A stretch of 64,000 bases of DNA from Apostichopus japonicus (taxonomy: Eukaryota > Echinodermata > Holothuroidea > Aspidochirotida > Stichopodidae): the NCBI RefSeq assembly GCF_037975245.1, contig NC_092575.1, forward strand, positions 20,533,841-20,597,840, written 5' to 3'. Positions 34,052-46,000 of this stretch are shown piece after piece. The notes under the pieces are model-generated. The model made no database searches. It was not told where the DNA came from and saw only the letters and a program-made list of their open reading frames with translations. Made by a program: the position numbers and the translations under genes. Position 1 is the first letter of the stretch. Each line of letters begins with the position of its first letter.

Positions 34052-37000
34052 CTGGAGAGAAAAAGAGAGCAGACTGTGAAATGTGTGTGTGTGTGTGTGT
34101 TTAATAGAAAATTATTTGAAAGTTTGGTGGAAGTGGCCATAACTATTGTAAGTGTGTGTGTATGTTTAATACAACTGATTTTAAAGTTTGTTGGAAGTTG
34201 TAGTGTGTGTGTATACAATTATTTGAAAGTTTGGTGGAAGTGGCCGTTACTATTGTAGTGCGTGTGTATGGAATACAAATGATTTGAAGGTTTCATGGAA
34301 GTGGCCATATTGACATAACTATTGTAGTGTGTGTGTTTAATACAATTATTTGAAAGTTTGGTGGAAGTGGCCATTACTATTGTAGTGCGTGTGTATGGAA
34401 TACAAATGATTTGAAGATTTCATGGAAGTGGCCATATTAACATAACTATTGTAGTGTGTGTGTGTGTGTTTAATACAATTATTTGAAAGTTTGGTGGAAG
34501 TGGCCATACCTATTGTAGTATGTGTGTGTTTAATACAATTTTTTGAAAGTTTGGTGGAAGTGGCCATGTGGCCATCACTATTGTAGTGTGTGTAAATGAA
34601 TACAACTGATTTGAAGGTTTCATGGAAGTGGCCATATTGACATTACTATTGTAGTGTGTGTTTAATACAATTATTTGAAAGTTTGTTAGAAGGCCACGTG
34701 GACATAACTATTGTAATTTTTTTTACTTAAGAGGAAACTTCCAGAAAGTTAGTTTCCAGCATAAGTGGTAGGAATGGGTCTTAAAGTAACGAAACTGCCT
34801 ATATAAGGGTGACCGAGACATCTTTACCTGGGAAAAATGACAGGGAGTTAGTTATTCCTTGCATTTCCCCCAGCTCCATAATTCCAAAATTATGCGTTGT
34901 GACCAAGAGTGTATTGCCAAGTTTTTAAGGTAGCTTCACAAACAGGTTAGGGGAACACAGAACTATATGATCGATTTAATTTACCATTTAATTTCCTTCC
35001 AGTCACAAAGTGATTTGTATCCACAGTGTTGATAAATATGTGTGTGTACTGTTGTTTACTAACTTCCAGTCACTGTACAATTAACTGCAATCAACTTATT
35101 CGATGTGTAATAGATTGCAATTCAAATCAATCAAAGTACCGTTGAATCCTCAATCATTATCACGTACTACATATTGGGTGACTTAGAAATGCGTGGCAAA
35201 CTTAAGACTTGTCAATTCAAAAACATGGGTCGTCCAGGAAAATGTTGGGGAAGCCAGGTCCTAGATTTTCAATTTTTATGACTTCAATCAGTCTGGTGTC
35301 ACGAATATTAAAATCCATTTATCATGAATCTCAGATAGGGACTCACCCCGCAGACAAAACAGTCTGGGTGCCACTGCACATTCAGGGCAGTTATGTAATT
35401 ATCCATGATGGCACGATGGCATCCGCCACACTTGGGTGCAAACATGTCAAAGTAGTCCTCGGGGCAGTAAGCCTTGCCGTTCTTCTCGTGGAAGCCGTCT
35501 TTGCCAAAGTTCTTGCCGCACTGAGCGCAGAAGAAATGTTCTGGATGCCAGGTCTGTTCCAGGGCAGTGATGCATGTCTGAGAGAGAATGAAACCGAAAG
35601 AGAAAGGTATCATCGACAAGGTACTAAACCTGGCTAAAAAGCAGTGTAGAGGAGGGTTATGCTAAATTGAGTGCAAGATAATACCAGTCTGATGTGTGAT
35701 CGTCAATCTGTGACATCACAACTTGGATATTGCACCATGTATTAATTCAAGTTTATGAATAATTACTTTCAAAATAATATATCTTACAAACACAACAAGA
35801 TATCAAGACAGGGGGAAGTGAACCAATGTTTGCTTCCTTTTTGTTCATCTGTCCTATTTTTTTTTCTTCTATCTTTTGGACAATTTTTTATCCCTTACAG
35901 TAGACTGGAAGACAAAATATCACTGTAATACGGAGATGTGAAAAAGCGTGACTCTGTGAAGAGCAGTATTTTCAAACGATATTCCCTTTACTTACACCTA
36001 GTATAGCACCGTTGCAATAAGCGCAACGCGGAGAGAAGAGGTTGTGGTAATCATTCTCGCAGTAAGCCTTCTCATCGCGCTCGAAAAAGTTTTCCATTCC
36101 CAGCTCCTGCTGACAGTGGTTGCACACAAAGTGCTCGGGATGCCAGGTTTTACCAAGAGCAGTCACAATCTGAGGGAGAGAGAGGACACAAAGTTAAAGG
36201 GGAAGCATAGTCCAGTGTTTGACAATGTGACACTTATACGTGGGAGAAAAATAGCGACTCAAACCCAACTTAGGTCTTTAGCTTATATAAAATAAGATCT
36301 CTATGATTAACAAATAACTCCATCGAATTGGCTAAGAAATTTTTTTTGCTTCGTTTAGGAGATATCCTATTATCTCAAGTCGTCTCTGGGAGTTGTCATC
36401 TTGACAAATCTGTGATGCGATATTGTGGCTAGGTTTTGAAACCTGTTTATGCATTTCTTTGTTTTTCTCCTCAGATTTTCAGTGTATAATATTTACAGTG
36501 TTGATGCTGAAACCAATGCCATCATTAGGTCATATTAAGAGCTTGAATATTTTAGACAAAATCCATGTTCAACAAGAAGCTTAGTAATGATCTTAAGCGC
36601 AGGTTTCGTAGATCATATGCCTTGATATGACATCACACACACCCACCTACTGTGATCAACTTCCTTAAACATTCAGAGGTTCTGACGACAGTCAACGAAG
36701 GTTACGATCGACCGACCATATCCGGAGTTACGGACAAGATCTCCTGGAGCGGTTTTCAAATACGGTGTGAATTTATAATTCTTTTCAATTCAAGTTTTAT
36801 ACTATTTGTCACTGGGATATTCCTTCAATTACCATATAATTGCTATATAATTACCATATAATTACCATATTAATGCAGGCTTTCCAAATGGCATCAAACT
36901 CATTGATTGTGATGTTGCCCGACATACTATATCTCCGGTTTAATCATCAAATCTTCCTCCCCACAGAAGACTACTCTAGTAACCCTTAGCCTAGTTTTAA

Positions 37001-40000
37001 ATAACCTGTGTTGTGCAACCATACTTTATGGCTGCTCATGTTATCATACATAGACTGTCTATTAGGTCTATCACACATTCATTGATAGATGAACAGTACA
37101 TTTATACTAATGCAGCTATTTCCTGCTAACTGACGATGAACTCATGAATGTAAATAACCTAAACACTATGTGGTAAATTAATACCTGGTGAGTTACTTTC
37201 ATTGTTAAACTCCAACAGGGATATGACACGAAGATAGGAATAATGCAGTTAGGAGGTACAACATGCTGGAGAATGAATTGGTGTGAGGCCAAACAGCTGC
37301 AAAAAAAAAAAACTTGAAGGAACAACATCCAAACCAGGAAACTGGATGTGTTGGGGATGTTGGGTGGGTGGTGGTTTCAATGCCCCCGGGGGGGGAGGGG
37401 GTAGATGGATTAATAGTGGCACAAAATACAGGAGAATGAATGAGAAGAACCATCAAACAATCTAAGGGTGTACATGTTCATGTACATGAGGGGCTACTAC
37501 ACCGGAGTACTGTATGGTACATATAGTGCTAAATAGCAAAAGTTTTGGCAAAGCTGCTCAAATTGGAATCTTCATCTTTCACAGTACTATTCTCTAACTA
37601 GCAGATATTTTTTCACACGATTGTTTTCTCAAAGACATAATTTGATTACCTGTCCGACAATCTGCTTGTTGCAAGCAGCACAATGGCCCTTGGCCACTGT
37701 GTTCACTCCCTGTCGGCTGACGTCCGAGTGTAGATGGCCTAGCATTGAATCAAGCTGATCTCCACCACTGTTAGAAGAAAATAAACAAATAAATACATAA
37801 ACAAATAGATATTTATATAAATAAAATGAATTTAAATAAAATATATATAAATAATATATATGAATTGTAGAATATGAGACTTCAACAAGCACAGTAAGAA
37901 ATTATACAAAGCTGTATGTTCCAATATTTCGCCGGTTAAGGCTTTATCAAGGAATGAGGTGCAAACTACCGACTCTGTGTATATAAGTAAAAACTTTAAA
38001 ACCAATTCCCCTGAGCTGAAACGCACCAGCGAACAAACTGGTGCGTTTCAGCTCAGGGGAATTGGTTGGTGTCAAAGAAAATATTGTAGTGTCTTGACCA
38101 CAATATGGAGCTTACATAGTGAACACGTTTTGCTATACTCAGAGCAGGGGAAGCAATTAATGACTGGAACAGTTCTCTATCTGCTACGGGAATATATAGA
38201 GATATATAGAGGGGGACATTTATACGTATGGTTCTAGACATAGTGATTGAGTACAGTACATAGCCCAGTATAGAACCAGTACAGTTAATGAATGGAAAGG
38301 TTCATTAATACATCTGCCCGCAATTGCATTCGATCAATGTTTTCGTATCAATCCAAGACAAATAACAAAGACTGGACACCCTGTTTTTGCTTCAAATTCT
38401 CATTCGCTCGATCTCAGCGATTGGGCAAAAGTATTTGTGAAAATAGTATATCGACATGACTGTGTGATTATTAACAGTACTTCACAATACTATCAAAACA
38501 CAGTTTGTAGAGTTAGGGATCGGTTAGTTCCTGTTTATAATGGAATGCATAATGAGGCTTTACTGAAACTTCATATTAATGAGTTACAGTAGCTGAGTTT
38601 ACTGAGAAATAAACAAAATAGCTATTCCAGGTCAACAGCTGCACAATTAAATTCACACAAGCTTAATTTCACAATATACACCTTCCATTATATTTTTAGG
38701 TTACCGTCACTGGGCAATGAGTGAGTTTATGCCATTCCAAGAGGTTTGCTAAATCGATTTATGAACATTGAAACTTTTCACATTTTTTTTTAATCTGGCG
38801 GCGGACTACTCGAAATAAATTTAAGCTTCCAGAGAGGGATTTTCAAGCTTCTTCTTGTCATGCTTTTTTCATAGTTTTCTCCAAAATTCTGTTAATTTTC
38901 TTCACACAAAACTATAGAGAGACTATGGGGGATCTTAACTGCTTTGCTATGTTTACTGCAGTATTAAGGAATATCACAAAATTCACCGACACCCAACCAG
39001 AGAAAACAGCCCAATATCACATCTACCGTGACAAATTGAAAATGTGGACAAAAAAATTACCAACCAGCTGCATATATAGCCATTATCAATTGCAAGTAAC
39101 ATTAGACTGATTACATGCTATAGGCAGAACATATGTTATTGCAGACACCATAACTGACAGCCGTTATCATAATAAATCATTTTACATTTTAATAAGCGGG
39201 TTTCATATTTCTCATTTATAGATTACAGACAAAGGGAAGCAATCATTTTCTTACTGTGTTTTTGTGTTGGCCAGCCAAGCTGATCATTTTTTTTTTAGTA
39301 CCAGCAGAAATCTCAAGAATACATTTATCAGTTATCTACAATCATATGCGACATCTGTACTGACTGTAACCATCATTACACAAATTGATGACGACTATTT
39401 TATGAACTATGAACATATCTAGCATTATTTTCATCCAATAGTTCCAATGGATGCTACCCACAGTTTTGAGGAATCTGAGATATATGACATAAATCCAGTG
39501 ACATCGCCAAAGGGTAGCCTAGGGGGGGGGGGGGTAGTGCCCTCCCCCGAAAAAGTGTGCACCCTCAGAATGGATTTGTAGTGTTAAAAATAAATACTCA
39601 AACAAAAACTTTATCTGCCTCAATTAAAAACATAAATTTACTTCAAGTTGCAAAATATAGCACCAGATTGCATCTAAGGACCCTTAATTTAAGGGAGACA
39701 CCCCTTCCCTTAGACCCCTCCCCCTGGACAGCATTCACCAATAAACATTGTGGCCCCCTAATTATGTGATATGCCTCCCCACACTGTGTTCCCCAAGATT
39801 GAAATGTCTGGCGACGCCACTGCATATATTCACCTCCAGTCTAGTCATCTTGTGCATGTTAAGTAAAAGCATATATCGTGTAAGAGTACATATATATATA
39901 CTGATGTTGTAGGAAAGTATGTAAGATACGCTGCATCAAACAACTCATTTTCATCGATTATAAATCTACATTTACACAACACAACATTACACGATCCAAA

Positions 40001-43000
40001 TTAAGCAATAATTCATATTAACAGCTCTAGGTATAGTCATAATTTTATCAATCCAACTTCCTTTTTTTCTCACTCCAAGATCTAAAAGACTTAGATACCT
40101 TTGGGACATTTCACTTCCTCGTAGAAATAGAATGGTGATCTCGACCTCACCTGAAGATGGAGCGACATGTTTAAAACTCTTGTTTCAAATTATGACCGGG
40201 ACAGAACTTGAGAAATTTTCTCTGCTTTGTTTATTTTCTCTGAGGAGATTTTTAAAGATGATGGATGTTTGAAGTTTTAACTTACGGTTGATCTGGTTTC
40301 TGACTGGGGGCAGCGTTCTGTCCGTTCATATTGACCTGCTGTGGAGGTGGGGGAGCTTGAGACCCTTTCATCGGTTGAGCATATTGTGGCTCCGAATCTT
40401 TGGGTGGTGATGATGATGATAACTGTCGGCAAGGAAGGGAAAAACAAGGAAAATGTAAAATCATAGTCGTGCCTATCTTCAAACGAACAAAACAGAGAAG
40501 AAGAGAACCGCAGAGGAGACACCCTTCACCACCCCACCCCCCACCCCCTCCCACTTCCTACCTCCCGGACGACCAATTTTTCTCGTACGCTCCCAGATAT
40601 TGCATTGCACCATTGCATATTCCTTGGATACGACTCTGTAATTCAAACCAAACCAAGTCCAGATGGCTACTGACAAACATAGATCTGAAATATAAAACAA
40701 AGTCTATAAATTTTTCCACCTCTAGACACTTTGGATGGTAGAATGAGAAGGAGGGGGGGCATCGACCGGAGGTGACCGTTACGTCATAGCGGGAGTACAG
40801 TGAATAAAAGGTTACCCAGTTCACTCTAGACACGGTAGATCGAGTGCTGAGGTAGTGAGAAGACAGGTAAGTGAAGAAACGAAAACAAAAAACTATTTAT
40901 TGTACTTAAAGCAGCATTTTGCGTCCTTTTCTATGATTTCTCTCAACCTCAATGACTCTGGCACTATGCCATAACGACATACACAACTAGTTTATCTATT
41001 TAAATCTTACTTCAAATGGTGGCATAAAAGTCGAAAAATTTGCAACTTTCAACTTTGATTTTCTCCAAGATATTTTCCGTTGGGATCCCAATAAACCTTG
41101 CCCATAATATGAATATTTAAACACTACGAACGTCATTGACCAATACCTAATACAACACTATGCTTGATTTGTGTACAGTTAATATGGCAGTTGTACCAGG
41201 GAGTTCCATAACAACTCCCTGGTTGTACCAACGCAAAGTCTTGAATCTATTTCTAGCAACGGCTCATAAATAAATCTGCATCTCTGATTGGTTGAATTCA
41301 AACTAGTGGGTTTGGGGGAGCTGTATGCGATTAATTTTAAATGTGGAATTTGTCGTGGACACTTTTCTCATTATCTGCAAATATCCTTAATTACTCGCCA
41401 AATAACAATGTTGGGAGGGAAAAACTGGGCTAATATCTTAGTTTGCTGTTTTGTGATTGATATATGTAAAAAACTTGATGGACATGTCAATAAAGTAGAA
41501 AACGGCGACCAAACGCAAAATGCTGCTTTAATATGCTTTGCAAACTTACATATTTATATTGACCAGGAAATACTTCATCAATTCAAAAGTGTCACAACTC
41601 TTACCAACCTGAAACATGTATATATGAAGAGCAGAACCTTGTTGCTAACACAGAATCTAAACATTGTCATTGCGAAATGATAAAACACCATTCATAGATA
41701 CAAAATGTGATAATGTGTAAAGTTCACTCATTAAACATGAGTTTCGGTATGAATGTAGGCAAGTTTATAGACAGACAGGACTGTAACGTTGCTAACCACT
41801 TAAAATAGGCCATTCAGGAAATAAAATAAACAGGGTAATTAATAACAAATGGATAGTAGTCAGGAAGCATGAATGGTCAGGAAATACTAGTCATGCTGCA
41901 TAAGCAAAATGTTAGGTGCTAGTTTCCTGTTTGAACAAATTTCAACTTTCTCCTCCTCCTCAAAGCTCATAATTAGTCTTAAATTTCATAAGCTGTCAAT
42001 CTTTCTCTTCAAGTATCACTGTGTGTTTCTTGTTATACTTTTTATATTCCTATATTTGGGAACGTAACTGATAAACAATGAGTCACTTTCCAGGTTTAAC
42101 TACATTACGCTCTCTCCTTTACTTGAATCAGACACGGCTGCAGGAATTAGGTTTTCAATGCATAGTCATTTGATCACTTCCTGGATACTAACGCTACCCT
42201 ATACTACCATTCCCTCAACACACACTCCCATCTGTGCCCCCCCCCAACCTGCCATCACCCTCTCTCTCTCTCCCCGTCCCTCTCTCCAGCGATGGTACTG
42301 TCGTTCGTTTGATTCAAGAGCAGAGACAACTGATATAAAAAGACATTTGTTAAACAGTTAAAGTATGCTAAGATTTAATTATTAAACCCCTCACTCCAAA
42401 TATGACAGCCTATCCTTCTTCACGATAAACATTCAAGAGTCTGCATTACCTGGGACATTCCGATTTAAAGTTCATCCCAGCACAGGGGAATTAAATCTTT
42501 ATCATCACATCATCACAAGATCCACAGCCTGGTTAGCACTGACAACCACAGAAAGCTGTGACCTATATATGGTCACCAATCTCTCACACACACTCACAAA
42601 CAGATATATCCTGTGTAAAAATAGTTCCTCGATGCATCACTCTTGATTCCACTTGGAAATGAGACTTTTCTGAAAACAGAAATTCTTCCAGTATTTCCTT
42701 GTACAAAGGTTCTGATAGATCTAAAAAGATTGACAGAAGCTAGGGCAATACAAGTTCTGTCAAGCTTAGACCAGTTTAAGTATCTATGTAATTTAAAAGT
42801 AAGGGCTATCTAAGGCTATCTAAGTTAGGGCTATATAAGTTAGGGCTATATGTTATAAGTTAGGGCTATCTAAGGCTATCTAAGTTAGGGCTATCTAAGT
42901 TAGGGCTAAATGTTATAAGTTATGGCTATCTGGACTGATGGCATGATGAAGGGGCGAGTACTCTCTATGAACGACACATAGCAACTCCTCAGTTTTATCA

Positions 43001-46000
43001 AAGTATCACCTCTCTTTCTGGTAGCATGCATACTGAAATTGTGCTTAGTAGACATTAAGGTGTCAAAATAATCACCTGTGATAAATTAGTTCACAGAAAT
43101 ATCTTGTGCTCACCTACGAATGGTGAGTTCCATTGCAAAAACGTAAACAATGTCGTAGGTCCAAAAGTTTAATATATTCGTGCTGTATGTTCTGTACTTA
43201 TAACGTACATAATGTTCATGTATAATTACGCATAATGTATACCAGGGCTGAGATGCTGCTCTGTACAAGGGATTTGTACGTAACAACTCCCTAATAATAC
43301 AATCATCTAGGACTTAGTGAGAGGCAGGATTAGGAACCTTTCGTCTTGAAGATTATGGTTGTAGCCGAGTCGACAATTCCAACCGAACAGAAAATCTCAG
43401 TAATATCGATGTCGCTGGGAACTGAGTGAAGTTTTTTTCATAACAAATAGTCTATCTGAATATTCATGTCGTATCTAGTTTAGGAGAGCTCTGATTGGTT
43501 TTCAAAATTACTACCAGATCGGTAGTAGAAATATATAGGTTTAAGATAAGACGTGTGTTTACTAATTAGATCTTCTGTCCAGAGTCTGTGAAGCGTATGT
43601 AGAAAGGGGAGGAAAATATAACAGCCGTAGCATCAAGTTCCTAGTTTTATGTAGGGAGACTCATTCGCCTCGCTGAATAGACCCTACAGTATCTGACAAG
43701 CAAACCATGTAACCATGATGACAGTGCTAGGTTATCCACCAGGCAGATGAGGTTAAGTGTCTAAGGTATCCCAAAGTCAAGAGGTAGCTTTAAAAGGTAA
43801 AAGAAGCATTCTAAACACTTCCAAGCAGAGACATCCAAACCTTAGGGTCCCCCAGAAGATGTTAAGGCATGTGTGCCCTCTTTCGTAGATTTTTTTGTGT
43901 TAAAAACATTTTTTGGGACTACTAGAACTTGAATAATGTATGCAGTTGGTTGGAAATTTGGTTATAATATACTGACCTGGAAATCAGATAAAGAAGCCAT
44001 CAGGTCATCTAACTCTCTTGTGGCCGAAGATGCACTACGAGGTGCGGGCTGGTTGATTTGTGGCTGTGATGAGACAGGGGCCTGGCTGACTTGCTGTGAT
44101 GATTGGCTGTAGAAGGAGAAAGAAGGAAAAACAAAAGTACAGTACCTCTGATATGGAAAATATCTTGATGGTGCCTCTGAAAGCTTTACCAGAAATAGAT
44201 AATATTATATATCCATCACGATGTAGACACTCCTTAATATCTATGAATCACTTTAAATTTATGAAACGGAGCTTCAAGAGAAATTCTGCTTGATCCTATC
44301 AACTCCGATCAACTCACAATCGTTTCGCCGTTTTGAATTTAAGCATCGCTGACGTCCATTAGATGATTTCTCTTCAATAATGATATATAATCGACTGGAA
44401 AAGCAAGATTTTGTAACGTAAAATTCACAAAAATAAACAGGTTTCTGTGTCCAACAGGATGGAAGACGACATCAATATCGTGACAGTCCAATGCGGAATA
44501 ACAGTTGAAAAAAAAAAAACTGTGTGCGATTGTTCACAAGTTTCTGTTTCTGTGACGAAGTTATGAGTGCCTATATAGAATATTTAATTCAGAGGATTTG
44601 GTATCTGCCTACAGATTTTAACATTTTTCACTCTCAATTTCATACTTACTAACGACTTTCTCTTGAAAAGTTAAATTTAACAATGATGCAATGAAAACCT
44701 TTCTTTCACTTTTTCTTTGCTGTTTTTAACCAAAAAAAATTGGCCCTTATAAAATGAAATTATTTTTTAAATGGTCTTGAAATGTGAGTTGTTGTATTCA
44801 GTATTCAACAGACCAAATGCAGTGGAGAATTCGCATTGGCATGAATGTTGGGAAACCGCCCTAAAATAACAGTTTTTTAGAAGTAGAACAAATATGTTTT
44901 GGCCTCCCTTTTCCACTGTTCTGGACTCCCACAAAACCTTTTGGGGGGGGGGGGGTTGGGGGACTTCTGATTTAATCAGACCAATTCTATAAACGATAAA
45001 TTCACCTCATCTCACCCTTTTTGATTACACTGTGAATTACCTGGCATTGTCAATTCTTTGTTATACACCCTGGCACCTGATTCCATGCACTTAAATATTA
45101 GAAAATAAGAGCTGTCTAGGTTTACCTACCCTGCATTCTTACATGATTATGAGGGTCAAAGATCAAATGATTTATCACCTATGAGTAACTGGCAAACCAT
45201 GCAAAGTCTGCAATACCTTACTACTACTACATACCAGAGATGTCTGTAGCATGAAGCATACAGTGTCATGCACACCAACCATTAAAGCAGCCTTCTGACA
45301 TGAGTTTGATTAAATCTTTTTCTTGGGGAGGGGGGGGGGGGGAGCGGATAGATTCTTAAATCTCATAAATGTTCTAGTGCATTCATATTTCTATGATTTT
45401 AAGTTGCTCTTGAAATCAGTTCTGTTGTGAAATGTTATGGATACTTTCCTATACCCCCCAATGTCAGGATGGTAGTGTGTGTGTGGACCTTGCCACCCCA
45501 TAATTTTCAACACTAATGAAATTCAAACAACATTTAGCATTGGTGTAACTCCTATCATGCTTCCTACCTCCGCCTCCCTCCACCTCCCCCCCCCCCTTCC
45601 CTTCCCATCTTAAACCAGTGTCATGATCTCTCATTCTTCAACAACTAGAACAGAATTGGTTGATTTCTCAAAGAAAATCTGTAACACAAATTCCGGTTAA
45701 TGTTTCCCTTTATTAAACTCGAAAAAAGACACAAAACTCTGTTAGATTACAGTCAAAATCCCTGGTCTGCAAAACCCTTGAAGACTGAACTACACTTTAG
45801 TTTTTTCCTTTTTTTTTTTAGTAGGAAGGGGGGGTGGGGAATTCCTTCTCATGAAAAACTGCTAATGAAGCTATCATTAGGTACTTATCTGTAATCTAAT
45901 ACAAACAATGTTAACCACATATATACATTATATGTTCCCTGCTTGATATATACCTCTGCTAATACTGTTTAATAAATCCATCTGTCTCAATTCCACTGCT

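Larger units (their letters stand above)
37768..40285 (-). other. PXN: Paxillin intron (2.5 kb)
   Basis: Holds an AT microsatellite (37780-37868), a Penelope-like fragment (37861-37965), a 30-bp inverted repeat (38000-38067) and an older hAT-like MITE (39496-39822). The middle (38250-39480) shows nothing recognisable. Confidence 0.75.

Noticed and set aside
33887-34567. Open frames rich in CV or TH repeats on both strands
   Set aside because: Produced by the TG/CA runs of the intronic tandem array and by the antisense of a LIM exon.
42785-42930. TTAGGG-containing repeat as an interstitial telomere
   Set aside because: TTAGGG occurs once per unit of about 16 bp, not in tandem hexamers.
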